This document shows positions 38,889 to 47,624 of a stretch of 64,000 bases of DNA, in pieces. The stretch comes from Gammaproteobacteria bacterium (GTDB lineage Bacteria > Pseudomonadota > Gammaproteobacteria > HTCC5015). The position numbers were made by a program, and so were the translations under genes. Under the pieces are notes generated by a model. It did no database searches. It was not told where the DNA came from and was given only the letters and a program-made list of their open reading frames with translations. Position 1 is the first letter of the stretch; each line of letters opens with the position of its first letter. The DNA lies in NCBI GenBank assembly GCA_028284675.1, contig JANQRI010000052.1, positions 1 through 64,000 on the forward strand. Direction: 5' to 3'.

Positions 38889-40865
38889 TTAGGCGGAGCT
38901 TCTGGAACTGACAGCAGTGGCCAGCGGTTTGCGTTGGCGCACTTCCAGGCGGTAACGTTTGTCGCTTGCGGCCAGCAGTCCGCCGACAGCCATCAGTAAC
39001 GGTCCCAGCCAGACCCAGCGGATAAAAGGTTTATGATACAGGCGCATCGCCCATGCGCCGTTATCCAGTGGTTCGCCCATTGATACATAAATGTCTCTAA
39101 ACAGGCTGGGGTGAATGCCCGCCTCCGTCATCGGTTGCGCCTGACTTGGGTAAAAACGTTTCTCCGGGGTAAGTGTGGTCACAAGTTTATTTTCTTTATA
39201 AACACTGACTATCGCGCGTTTTGCCTGGTAATTGGGTCCGGGTACTTCTTCAACCCGGTCGAGCTGAAAAAGATAGTTGTTAAGCTCATGCGTGTCGCCG
39301 GGCGCCATGCGTACATCAGCCTGTTGCTCATAAACACTGACCAGTGTCACTCCGATCGTAAATACTGCAACACCGATGTGAGCGATCATCATACCGTAAA
39401 ATCCGCGCGGCAGTCGCGGCAAACTTTTTAACGGATCTTTTGCTTGTATTCGCAGCTTCAATGAAGCAAGGGTGCCGAAAACAACCCAAAAAGCCAGGCA
39501 GATACTTAACGTGACGGTAAACGACGCCGGGCCGGCGGCGAGCAAAATAAAACTTAAGCCAAGTAATATACTCAGTATTGCTGTTTTGTAAATTCGAATC
39601 AGCAATGAAGTTGGCTGGTCCTGCTTCCAGCGAGCGATTGGACCGAAACCGAGAAAAAACAATAGCGGTAGCATTAATGGAATAAATACGCTGTTGAAAT
39701 ACGGTGGTCCAACTGAGATTTTGCCCAGATTCAGCGCATCCAGTAGCAGTGGGTAGAGCGTTCCCAAAAGTATGGTTGCGGTTGCAACGACCAATAGTAC
39801 GTTATTGATCAGCAGTAAGGTTTCGCGGGAAACCAGCGCAAAGCGCCCGCTGCTGGTGACTGTGCTGGCACGCCATGCATAAAGTGTCAGTGCGCTGCCG
39901 ATAACAATCGTGAGGAATATCAAAATAAATACACCACGCTCGGGATCGGTTGCAAAGGCATGTACGGAAACCAGTACACCCGAGCGGACCAGAAAGGTAC
40001 CGAGCAGGCTGAGCGAAAAGCCGAAAATAGCCAACAGCAGTGTCCATGCTTTAAAGGTGCTGCGTTGTTCGGTCACGGCAAGTGAATGCAGCAGCGCGGT
40101 GGCCATCAACCAGGGCATAAATGATGCGTTTTCAACCGGGTCCCAGAACCACCAGCCACCCCAGCCAAGTTCATAATAGGCCCACCAACTACCGAGCATA
40201 ATACCTACTGTTAAGAAGACCCATGCGACGGTCGTCCATGGACGGGTCCAGCGTGTCCATGCTGCATCAATACGGCCTTCCAGCAGTGCGGCGATCGCAA
40301 ATGCAAATGGGACTGCGAGACCGACATAACCCATGTAAAGCATCGGCGGATGAATAATCAGTCCCGGATCCTGCAGTAATGGGTTCAGGTCGCGGCCATC
40401 GGCCGCGGCCGGAATCAGGCGCTCGAATGGGTTTGATGTCAGGACGGTAAACAACAAAAAGCCGACACTGATCAGGCCAAGCACTGCGAGTACCCGTGAT
40501 GCGAATGTTTGCGGCAGGCTGCCACTGAAACAACTCACCGCGTAACTCCAGCCGGCAAGAATCAACACCCACAATAGCAATGACCCTTCGTGTGCTCCCC
40601 AGACCGCAGAGATACGATACTCCAATGGCAATGCTGAGTTGGAATTCTGTGCGACATACAGTACCGAGAAATCTTTATTGATAAAGGCGTAAGTCAGACA
40701 GATAAATGAAAGTATCAGGCAGCCAAATTGGCAGGCGGTTGCCGGCGCAGCGATTTGCATCCATGCCGGTTTGTTCAGCTGTGCGCCGACCAGTGGCACG
40801 ATAGATTGTATCAATGCCAGGCATAAAGCCAGAATAAGTGCGAAGTGGCCAAGCTCAGGTATCAT
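38889..40865 (-). CDS. ccmF: Cytochrome c heme lyase subunit CcmF
   Basis: A 658-residue polytopic protein that, with CcmH and CcmI, joins heme to apocytochrome c. The start at 40,865 (MIPELGHFALILALCLA) is the canonical N-terminus and lies inside the end of ccmE; a longer frame adds nine residues. The tryptophan-rich WWD domain GGWWFWDPVENASFMPWL is present with flanking histidines, as are about 14-15 helices and the periplasmic domain near the C-terminus (MAPGDTHELNNYLFQLDRV). Full length for the family. Confidence 0.97.
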   Translation of the reverse strand: MIPELGHFALILALCLALIQSIVPLVGAQLNKPAWMQIAAPATACQFGCLILSFICLTYAFINKDFSVLYVAQNSNSALPLEYRISAVWGAHEGSLLLWVLILAGWSYAVSCFSGSLPQTFASRVLAVLGLISVGFLLFTVLTSNPFERLIPAAADGRDLNPLLQDPGLIIHPPMLYMGYVGLAVPFAFAIAALLEGRIDAAWTRWTRPWTTVAWVFLTVGIMLGSWWAYYELGWGGWWFWDPVENASFMPWLMATALLHSLAVTEQRSTFKAWTLLLAIFGFSLSLLGTFLVRSGVLVSVHAFATDPERGVFILIFLTIVIGSALTLYAWRASTVTSSGRFALVSRETLLLINNVLLVVATATILLGTLYPLLLDALNLGKISVGPPYFNSVFIPLMLPLLFFLGFGPIARWKQDQPTSLLIRIYKTAILSILLGLSFILLAAGPASFTVTLSICLAFWVVFGTLASLKLRIQAKDPLKSLPRLPRGFYGMMIAHIGVAVFTIGVTLVSVYEQQADVRMAPGDTHELNNYLFQLDRVEEVPGPNYQAKRAIVSVYKENKLVTTLTPEKRFYPSQAQPMTEAGIHPSLFRDIYVSMGEPLDNGAWAMRLYHKPFIRWVWLGPLLMAVGGLLAASDKRYRLEVRQRKPLATAVSSRSSA

Positions 40866-41343
40866 AAGGGTTTCCTGAAGTGGGTTTTTCATGTGGGTTT
40901 GGTAGTGTCATCTGTCCTCCTTGTTTGGCGGCTTCCAGTGCTTCGGCAACTTCCGGAGGCATATAGTTCTCATCGTGTTTGGCCAGCACTTCGTCTGCAA
41001 TAACCGCACCTTCTCCGTTCAATCGTCCGATTGCAACGATGCCTTGTCCTTCACGAAACAGGTCCGGCAAAATGCCGGTATAGCGCACATCAATTTCCTC
41101 TTTGGTATCCGTGAGTGTGAATTCAACCGTTAAGCCGTCATCTATCCGTTGCACACTGTTGTCTACCACCAGCCCGCCGACGCGGATAATAATATCATCA
41201 GGGGCTTCGCCGGCATTAATCTGGCTGGGGCTGTAGAAATACATGATATTGCGACCAATTGCGGTGAGTGCCAATACGGTGGCCAGAGTTACACCGGCGA
41301 GAATAACACCGACAAACACCATACGCTGCTTTCGGGGTGTCAT
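40855..41343 (-). CDS. ccmE: Heme chaperone CcmE
   Basis: A 162-residue heme chaperone anchored by one N-terminal helix (about 9-29). The OB-fold barrel includes RVGGLVVDNSV, and His123 in VLAKHDENYMPPEV is the residue that binds heme covalently, with the usual Tyr four residues on. The C-terminus is an extended polar tail. It takes heme from CcmC and gives it to CcmF. It overlaps ccmF by 11 bp and ccmD by 4 bp. Confidence 0.97.
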   Translation of the reverse strand: MTPRKQRMVFVGVILAGVTLATVLALTAIGRNIMYFYSPSQINAGEAPDDIIIRVGGLVVDNSVQRIDDGLTVEFTLTDTKEEIDVRYTGILPDLFREGQGIVAIGRLNGEGAVIADEVLAKHDENYMPPEVAEALEAAKQGGQMTLPNPHEKPTSGNPYDT

Positions 41344-41516
41344 GTGCGCCGCCTCGCAAGCTTTTCCTTGCGGGTCTGTGCTGATTTTATTAATGCAATT
41401 ATTTTATGGCGCCTGTGTAATGGTGCGAGAAAAGTCAGCAGTAAAACCAAAAAGACTACGCCGTATGAAGTCCAGACATAAAATGCATAGCCACCCATAT
41501 GAAAAAATTCTGTCAT
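41340..41516 (-). CDS. ccmD: Heme exporter protein CcmD
   Basis: A 58-residue protein started at ATG 41,516 (MTEFFHMGGYAFYVW). The longer frame would overlap ccmC by more than 80 bp and is rejected. It has one membrane helix with the typical MGGYAFYVWTSYGVVF opening and a basic tail. CcmD links CcmA/B/C to the release of holo-CcmE. It overlaps ccmC by 4 bp and ccmE by 4 bp, tight coupling. Confidence 0.94.
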   Translation of the reverse strand: MTEFFHMGGYAFYVWTSYGVVFLVLLLTFLAPLHRRHKIIALIKSAQTRKEKLARRRT

Positions 41517-42274
41517 GCGGTTTTCTCCGAAATTCTGCCTTCGATAACCAGCTCCTGTACCCAGCGGCTGTCTTTTTCGCGTAACAGAACCTCGCAACGC
41601 GCTCTCATCAGCAGGTTGGTAAAAAAATACAGCTTAAATGCAACCGCCATAATCAGCAGTGGTATCAGCATGCTGGTGTGAATCGACGGATTATCAAACT
41701 TAGTGATGGTCGGTCCCTGATGCAGGGTGTTCCACCATACTACCGAGTAGTGGATGATTGGAATATTCACCAGGCCGGCGATCGCCAGTACTGCGCTTGC
41801 ACGGGCCGCCTGGCGTGGATCTTCGATCGCGGATTGCAAGGCGATAAAACCAAGGTATAGAAACAGTAAAATTAACTCTGAAGTCAGGCGTGCATCCCAG
41901 ACCCAGTAAGTTCCCCACATGGGTTTGCCCCAGAGTGCACCGGTGACCAGTGCGAGAAATGTGAATGCTGCACCGGCCGGTGCGCTGCTGCGGGCGATAA
42001 TTTCGGATAGTTTGATCCGCCATATCAGGCCGATTGCTGCATTGAAGGCCATAAAGACATACACAAAAAGCGACATCCATGCGCTGGGCACATGAATAAA
42101 AATAATCCGGTAACTTTCACCTTGCTGGTAATCCGGTGGTGCGAGAATCAAGCCGCCGTATAAGCCGGCCACCATTAATATCAGGCATAGCCAGCCGAGC
42201 CACACTGCCCATTTGCCGGTAATGGCATAAAAATATCGCGGTGATGCCAGTTTATAAAAGAAATCCCAAATCAT
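41513..42274 (-). CDS. ccmC: Heme exporter protein CcmC
   Basis: A 253-residue membrane protein that loads heme onto CcmE. It has six helices, the tryptophan-rich motif WGTYWVWDARLTSELILL and two conserved histidines (IFIHVPSAW and IIHYSVVWW). This matches CcmC, the smaller WWD-domain protein of the pathway. It is 32 bp downstream of ccmB. Confidence 0.97.
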   Translation of the reverse strand: MIWDFFYKLASPRYFYAITGKWAVWLGWLCLILMVAGLYGGLILAPPDYQQGESYRIIFIHVPSAWMSLFVYVFMAFNAAIGLIWRIKLSEIIARSSAPAGAAFTFLALVTGALWGKPMWGTYWVWDARLTSELILLFLYLGFIALQSAIEDPRQAARASAVLAIAGLVNIPIIHYSVVWWNTLHQGPTITKFDNPSIHTSMLIPLLIMAVAFKLYFFTNLLMRARCEVLLREKDSRWVQELVIEGRISEKTA

Positions 42275-42306
42275 GTTTTAACGTATGCCATGAATGTATA
42301 AAGGCC

Positions 42307-42987
42307 CTAGTGCATATTGATTTTTAATGCGGCAGCTACAGCCGCTGGTGCCAGAGTTATCGCCAGTACCAGTAAAGCAGCCATAAAAAATAATTGGCCG
42401 TCAACAGGCAGTCCGGCTCCGGCTGCTTTTATTGTTCCGGCGGCGAATATCAGCACCGGAATATAAAGTGGCAGCACCAACAGTGCCAATAATGCCCCGC
42501 CACCTGCGCCGCGGATATTCAGCGTCAATGCGGCGCCTATCGCGCCGATCAGGCTGATTGTCGGGGTGCCCAGCAGCAGGGTCAGCAGCAGTATACCAAT
42601 GCTCTGACCAGTCAGTGAAAAAAACATTCCCAATACAGGTGTCAACAGAATCAGCGGCAGGCCGGTTAATAGCCACTGGGCGAACAGTTTGGCTGCCACC
42701 AGCAGCACGAACGGGTGCGGGCTAAGCGCGAGCAGTTCCAGGCTGCCGTCGTTAAAGTCACCCCGAAACAAACTGTCCAGCGTCATTAGTGTTGCCAGCA
42801 AAGCGGCGACCCAGATAATGCCGGGTGCTGCCTGTGCAAGTAGACGGTGTTCCGGCCCCAACGCGAGCGGAAATAATAGCGCAACCAGCCCGTAAAATAA
42901 CAGTGGATTTAAAAGGCGCCCCGGATTGCGCAGCCCGAGTAACAGGTCGCGTTGTATGGTTGCCAGATATGGATTAGAGGAAAGCAT
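42307..42987 (-). CDS. ccmB: Heme exporter protein CcmB
   Basis: A 226-residue membrane subunit of the CcmAB ABC transporter, with six helices. Its start RDLLLGLRNPGRLLNPLLFY and the central TLDSLFRGDFNDGSLELLAL are family hallmarks. With CcmA it uses ATP to release holo-CcmE from CcmC. Its ATG shares one base with the ccmA stop (TGATG). Confidence 0.97.
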   Translation of the reverse strand: MLSSNPYLATIQRDLLLGLRNPGRLLNPLLFYGLVALLFPLALGPEHRLLAQAAPGIIWVAALLATLMTLDSLFRGDFNDGSLELLALSPHPFVLLVAAKLFAQWLLTGLPLILLTPVLGMFFSLTGQSIGILLLTLLLGTPTISLIGAIGAALTLNIRGAGGGALLALLVLPLYIPVLIFAAGTIKAAGAGLPVDGQLFFMAALLVLAITLAPAAVAAALKINMH

Positions 42988-43628
42988 CAGTTGGTCAGCT
43001 GAATTTGCCCGGCAGGCTCCAGGGGCAGGTTGATGGGCATATGGCTGGCCAGTATCGCCAGTCCCCCGTTTTGCAGATGTTGTTCAATTAAAGATTCCAA
43101 TACATTCACACCGGAGCGATCCAGTGCGTTAAATGGTTCATCCAAAATCCAGGCCTTTGCCGGTGAGATCAACAGGCGGGCCAGTGCGATTCGCCTTTGT
43201 TGGCCGGCTGAAAGCGTATAAGCCGGTTCATGTTCAAAGCCGTACAGCTCGACATGGTCCAGTGCATCTTCCAGTTTGTGTTTGGGTGTGTCGCTGTTCA
43301 ATATGGCTGCGAAACGCAGGTTTTCCAGTGGTGAAAGCTCTGGTTTGACTGCCGCCAAATGGCCGATATATTCCACGCTTTGCCGGAATAATACAGGGTT
43401 TTGGTGTGCCGGCTTGTCTTGCCAGTGAATTTCGCCCGCGTCCGGCTTTATTAATCCGCATAACATGCGCAACAATGTCGTTTTACCGCTGCCGTTGGCA
43501 CCGCAGATCTGTAACCATTGTCCGGAGCTTACCGATAACGACAGATCATTAAACAGTTCCCGGTCGCCACGGTCGCACTGTAGTCCAAGGGCTTTAAGTG
43601 TGCAGGTTTGGCTTGATTGATCTGTCAT
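42987..43628 (-). CDS. ccmA: ABC transporter ATP-binding protein CcmA
   Basis: A 213-residue ATPase: Walker A GANGSGKTTLLRM, signature YTLSAGQQRRIALARLL, Walker B AWILDEPFNALD and switch His in LASHMPIN. Length and motifs fit CcmA. First gene of the nine-gene ccm operon, which runs from here to ccmI without an obvious internal terminator. The oxyR gene lies 67 bp upstream on the same strand, so the operon could also receive read-through from it. Confidence 0.97.
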   Translation of the reverse strand: MTDQSSQTCTLKALGLQCDRGDRELFNDLSLSVSSGQWLQICGANGSGKTTLLRMLCGLIKPDAGEIHWQDKPAHQNPVLFRQSVEYIGHLAAVKPELSPLENLRFAAILNSDTPKHKLEDALDHVELYGFEHEPAYTLSAGQQRRIALARLLISPAKAWILDEPFNALDRSGVNVLESLIEQHLQNGGLAILASHMPINLPLEPAGQIQLTN

Positions 43629-43695
43629 CGGGTGTCAGTACTTTGCGGTATAGCGGCGACAGAGCGGGAGTATGGCTCAGTGTACATTACGGTAT

Positions 43696-44601
43696 TTATT
43701 TCCATGTGTGATGGTTTTGAATAAATTTGCCCAGCATTTTAAATGTTTCCTGATGCGGACTGTTTTTGCGCCATGTCAGGCCGATGGAGCGGGAAATATT
43801 ATGTTGTTTAAAATCACGTGTTTTTACATCGGTGCCGGCCAGAATATTGGTGCCAAGTGCCATGCGTGGTAATAAAGTGATGCCGATACCGCTCGCGATC
43901 ATCTGCACAATGGTATTCAGGCTGGTTGCATAGTAAGGCACTTCGATATCACTTTTCTTTAATTTGCAGGCGCTCAGCACATGTTCCCGTAAGCAGTGGC
44001 CCTCTTCCAGTAGCAGCAGGTCCTGACCTTTTAAGTCTTTCGGTGTCAGGGTTTTAGCCGAGGCCAGCGGATGGCTTTTAGTGTAAGCCAGAGTCAGTGA
44101 GTCATAAAAAAGATGGTGGGTAACGCAACTCTCTATAGGAAAAGGCAATGCCAGCAGAATCACATCCAACTGCCCCTGTTTCAGTAATTCTGCCAGATTT
44201 CCGCTTAAGTCCTCCCGAATCAGCAATTGCAGTTTCGGATATTCTTTGCGTAGCCTGGGTAAAAGTTTTGGTAGCATATACGGCGCAATGGTCGGGATGA
44301 CTCCCAAACGCAGAGTACCGGTAAATGGTTCCTGTGCGGCGGTTGCGACTGACACCAGATCATCGATGTCAGTTAATATATTAGTCGCGCGTTTGACGAT
44401 TTCTTCGCCGACCGGGGTTAATAAAACCCGTTTATTGTTGCGTTCGATCAGCGGTATGTCTAATGTTTGCTCCAGTTCCAGAATGCCGGCGCTGAGAGTG
44501 GATTGAGAGACATGACAGCGGCCGGCGGCCTGGCTGAAATGTTTCAGTGACGCCACTGCGCAAAGGTAGTCAAGTTGTTTTAGGGTCGGTCTGCGGGCCA
44601 T
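43696..44601 (-). CDS. oxyR: Peroxide-sensing LysR regulator OxyR
   Basis: A 301-residue LysR-type regulator. The N-terminal winged HTH (about 1-65) opens LKQLDYLCAVASLKHFSQAA. The effector domain carries the redox pair Cys203 and Cys212 in LEEGHCLREHVLSAC, with the nine-residue spacing of E. coli OxyR (Cys199/Cys208). Peroxide joins these cysteines and switches the protein to an activator. It is divergent from the rubrerythrin operon, the expected target, with 144 bp between them. Confidence 0.94.
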   Translation of the reverse strand: MARRPTLKQLDYLCAVASLKHFSQAAGRCHVSQSTLSAGILELEQTLDIPLIERNNKRVLLTPVGEEIVKRATNILTDIDDLVSVATAAQEPFTGTLRLGVIPTIAPYMLPKLLPRLRKEYPKLQLLIREDLSGNLAELLKQGQLDVILLALPFPIESCVTHHLFYDSLTLAYTKSHPLASAKTLTPKDLKGQDLLLLEEGHCLREHVLSACKLKKSDIEVPYYATSLNTIVQMIASGIGITLLPRMALGTNILAGTDVKTRDFKQHNISRSIGLTWRKNSPHQETFKMLGKFIQNHHTWK

Positions 44602-44745
44602 CGAAAAATTCGATTACTGAGCACAAAAAAAGTCATTTGATAGATTGTAGTTTTTTTTATAAGGTGACGGCAAGTTTTTCAACAGCGGCATCCGCAAGGT
44701 TTCCGTGTTTTTACCAACCACTGTTATCTATATGGGAGAGTATCT

Positions 44746-45165
44746 ATGTCATTAAAAGGATCCAAAACCGAACAAAACCTGAAAGATGCGTTTGCCGGTG
44801 AATCACAGGCGAACCGGCGCTATCTGTATTTTGCTTCTAAAGCGGATGTTGAAGGCTATAACGATGTTGCCGCGGTTTTTCGTTCTACGGCGGAAGGTGA
44901 AACCGGTCATGCGCATGGTCACCTGGAATATCTGGAGGAAGTCGGTGATCCGGCCACCGGCCTGCCGATCGGCGGCACTTCAAATAACCTGAAAGCGGCT
45001 ATTGCCGGCGAAACCCATGAGTATACCGATATGTATCCCGGTATGGCGAAGACCGCCCGGGATGAGGGTTTTGAGGAGATAGCCGACTGGTTTGAAACGC
45101 TGGCCAAAGCTGAGCGCAGTCATGCCAATCGCTTTCAAAAAGCGTTGGATACCCTGGACAGCTAA
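44746..45165 (+). CDS. Rubrerythrin (diiron domain only)
   Basis: A 139-residue ferritin-like diiron protein that reduces hydrogen peroxide. The four-helix bundle has the expected ligands: Glu in AFAGESQANRRY, ExxH in AEGETGHAHGH, Glu in AIAGETHEYTD, and ExxH in KAERSHANRF. The C-terminal rubredoxin domain of classical rubrerythrins is missing, so electrons must come from another protein. It is first of a plus-strand operon with an Fe-S protein and DUF3501, divergent from oxyR. Confidence 0.95.
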   Translation: MSLKGSKTEQNLKDAFAGESQANRRYLYFASKADVEGYNDVAAVFRSTAEGETGHAHGHLEYLEEVGDPATGLPIGGTSNNLKAAIAGETHEYTDMYPGMAKTARDEGFEEIADWFETLAKAERSHANRFQKALDTLDS

Positions 45166-45224
45166 GCAGTATGACACAGGCGGCGGGAGACAGATCCTGC
45201 CGCCGATCGCATGGAAAAGGATCA

Positions 45225-46565
45225 ATGAGCGACTCAAAAACAAGCCGTGAGGGCAGCCTGGAAGCGCCTACCCGGCATCCGCTGGATTGGCAGTCAACAG
45301 ATTTTTATGACGAAGAGTCTCTGAATCAGGAGCTGGAACGGGTATTCGATATTTGTCATGGCTGCCGGCGTTGTGTCAGCTTATGCAATGCGTTTCCTAC
45401 ACTGTTTGATCTGGTTGATGAGTCTGACACAATGGAAGTTGATGGTGTCGACAAACGGGATTACAAAAAAGTTGTTGACCAGTGTTATCTCTGCGACATG
45501 TGTTATATGAGCAAATGCCCCTATGTGCCGCCGCATGAATGGAATGTCGATTTTCCGCATTTAATGTTGCGTGCCAAAGCAGTTAACTTCAAAAATAACG
45601 GGGTTTCGTTGCGTGATAAAACATTAACCAGCACTGATGCAGTGTCTAAGCTGGCATCGATACCGGTTGTCGATGCAACGGTCAACGGGTTGAATAAAAA
45701 CGGTTGGTTTCGTAAAGCACTGGAGTCATCTTTTGGTGTGCATAAAGATGCAGTCGTGCCTGAGTATCACAGCAAAACATTACGCAAACGTGTAACGCCG
45801 ATGCTGGAACAGCATGAACCAAAAGCAGCTGGTGTCACTCACGGTAAAGTTGCATTGTTTGCCACCTGTTATGGAAACTATAACAGCCCGGAGTTGGGTG
45901 AGGATTTCGTAAAAGTTTTTCAGCATAACGGTATTCATATTGAACTGGTACCCAAAGAGCAGTGCTGTGGAATGCCGAAGCTGGAGCTCGGTGATCTGGA
46001 GTCGGTGGAAAAAGCAAAGCAGGCGAATATCCGGGTACTCGCAAAACTGGCAGACCAGGGTTATGACCTGATTGCGCCGATTCCGTCCTGTGTGTTGATG
46101 TTTAAACAAGAGCTACCGTTAATGTTTCCGGATGACCCTGAGGTGCAGAAGGTTAAGCAGGCTTTCTTTGATCCGTTTGAATATTTATTTCTTCGGCACA
46201 AAGCCGGTGAGTTGAAAACCGATTTTAAAAAATCATTGGGTGATATCAGCTATCAGGTTGCCTGCCATTTGCGGGTACAGAATATCGGCCTGAAAACCCG
46301 GGATGTTCTAAACCTGGTGCCGGAGACTGCAGTGCATGCTGAAGAGCGTTGTTCAGGCCATGACGGGACCTATGCTGTGCGTAAAGAAACCCGTTCGGCC
46401 GCAGTTAAAATTGCCAGACCGGTAGTGCGCAAGGTAAATCAACAAAAAGCCGAACATTTTTCCAGTGACTGTCCAATGGCGGCTAATCATATTGCCGACT
46501 TGTCGGAAGCCGTGGACAAGCCGAAACACCCGATGACGTTATTAAAAATAGCTTATGGATTATAA
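45225..46565 (+). CDS. Fe-S protein with CCG domains, heterodisulfide-reductase-like
   Basis: A 446-residue protein started at ATG 45,225 (after AAAAGGA); an earlier in-frame start has no support. The N-terminal third binds two 4Fe-4S clusters (FDICHGCRRCVSLCNAFP and QCYLCDMCYMSKCPYVPP). The C-terminal part has cysteine motifs of CCG-type domains (QCCGMPKLELGD, PSCVLMF, ACHLRVQNIG, RCSGHDGTYA) as in GlpC and HdrB. It likely passes electrons to the rubrerythrin encoded 59 bp upstream. DUF3501 follows 11 bp downstream. Confidence 0.9.
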   Translation: MSDSKTSREGSLEAPTRHPLDWQSTDFYDEESLNQELERVFDICHGCRRCVSLCNAFPTLFDLVDESDTMEVDGVDKRDYKKVVDQCYLCDMCYMSKCPYVPPHEWNVDFPHLMLRAKAVNFKNNGVSLRDKTLTSTDAVSKLASIPVVDATVNGLNKNGWFRKALESSFGVHKDAVVPEYHSKTLRKRVTPMLEQHEPKAAGVTHGKVALFATCYGNYNSPELGEDFVKVFQHNGIHIELVPKEQCCGMPKLELGDLESVEKAKQANIRVLAKLADQGYDLIAPIPSCVLMFKQELPLMFPDDPEVQKVKQAFFDPFEYLFLRHKAGELKTDFKKSLGDISYQVACHLRVQNIGLKTRDVLNLVPETAVHAEERCSGHDGTYAVRKETRSAAVKIARPVVRKVNQQKAEHFSSDCPMAANHIADLSEAVDKPKHPMTLLKIAYGL

Positions 46566-46576
46566 AATAGGTTCTT

Positions 46577-47176
46577 ATGAATAAACTGAAACGCGAAGAC
46601 CTATGGTCGCTTGAAGAATATGCGGAACGTCGTAATGCATACCGTAGTGAAGTCATGGCCCATAAGAGAAGCCGGCAGGTGGCGCTGGGTGAAAATGCGC
46701 GACTCTATTTTGAAGACCGTAAAACGATTCGTTATCAGATTCAGGAAATGCTGCGCATTGAAAAAGTCTTTGAAGCAAAAGGCATACAGGAGGAACTGGA
46801 TGCCTATAACCCTTTAATCCCCGATGGTCATAACTGGAAAGCAACTTTTATGCTTGAGTATGCCGATGCCGAAGAGCGTCGCGAAATGGTTGGCCGTTTG
46901 ATTGGCATCGAGAGAAAAGTATGGGTTAAAGTTGATGGTTTTGAGCCGGTATACCCGATAGCTGATGAAGATCTGGAACGCGAAGATGATGAAAAAACCT
47001 CAACCGTGCATTTTTTGCGTTTTGAGCTGACTGCTGAAATGATTTATGCATTCAAGCAGGGGGCCGCACTTGATATGGGAATTGATCACGCTGAGTATTT
47101 TGTAAAAAGCAGTGATATCAGTGAGGCCGTACGACGCTCTTTGGCTGATGACCTTGATGAGGTTCTAATTAATTAA
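46577..47176 (+). CDS. DUF3501-family protein
   Basis: A 199-residue soluble acidic protein of the DUF3501 family. Recognisable segments are the opening LKREDLWSLEEYAERRNAYR, then FEDRKTIRYQIQEMLRIEKV and FLRFELTAEMIYAFKQGA. The function is unknown, but the family regularly follows rubrerythrin and the same Fe-S protein, as here. I infer an accessory role in the peroxide reductase path. No cysteine cluster or cofactor motif is seen. Confidence 0.9.
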   Translation: MNKLKREDLWSLEEYAERRNAYRSEVMAHKRSRQVALGENARLYFEDRKTIRYQIQEMLRIEKVFEAKGIQEELDAYNPLIPDGHNWKATFMLEYADAEERREMVGRLIGIERKVWVKVDGFEPVYPIADEDLEREDDEKTSTVHFLRFELTAEMIYAFKQGAALDMGIDHAEYFVKSSDISEAVRRSLADDLDEVLIN

Positions 47177-47225
47177 GGAACCTCTATTACCTCAGAGGTT
47201 CCATGGTTTTGTGCGATAACACATC

Positions 47226-47495
47226 TTAGTATCGGTATCGCCGGCTATAACCGAAATAAATTCCGCGTCGCCCGTAGCCGTAATATTTATAACGGTGAGC
47301 ACGGGGGCGATAACCGTATGAATAGTTACGATATCCTCTCGGGTAGTATCCACGTTTTTTATAGTAATTCCGTTTGCCGTAACCAGAGTACCCATAATGT
47401 CCTTTGTAATAACCGTGGCTGTATGCGTGGCTGGTGCCGGCAAAGCCGGTCGTAAGCACCAGTATCATTGATATTCCAAATATCAGTTTTTTCAT
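47226..47495 (-). CDS. Small exported Tyr/Gly/Arg-rich protein
   Basis: An 89-residue protein started at ATG 47,495 (MKKLIFGISMILVLTTGFAG). The signal peptide ends near SHA-Y. The mature 66 residues are mainly Tyr, Gly, Arg, Lys and His in repeats such as HGYYKGHYGYSGYG and YRNYSYGYRP. It is disordered, very basic and aromatic, like small surface or matrix peptides. No domain is recognised. It lies between DUF3501 (convergent) and the HD-GYP gene (divergent). Confidence 0.7.
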   Translation of the reverse strand: MKKLIFGISMILVLTTGFAGTSHAYSHGYYKGHYGYSGYGKRNYYKKRGYYPRGYRNYSYGYRPRAHRYKYYGYGRRGIYFGYSRRYRY

Positions 47496-47624
47496 TATAT
47501 GGTCTTCGGTCTCGTTAAGCATTGATTTATCAGTTTATACGGCATGCCGGGTCGATCAGATCCAGGTTAAACTATTTTAAGGTTCGGCCGATAACGTCTT
47601 TGGATAACTCAATCGGACCGGCCC

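Noticed and set aside
44630..44665. OxyR operator and promoter between oxyR and rubrerythrin
   Set aside because: A TTGATA and a TATAAG with a 15-nt spacer, plus one ATAG half-site, are seen, but the spacing is poor and the other half-sites are missing.
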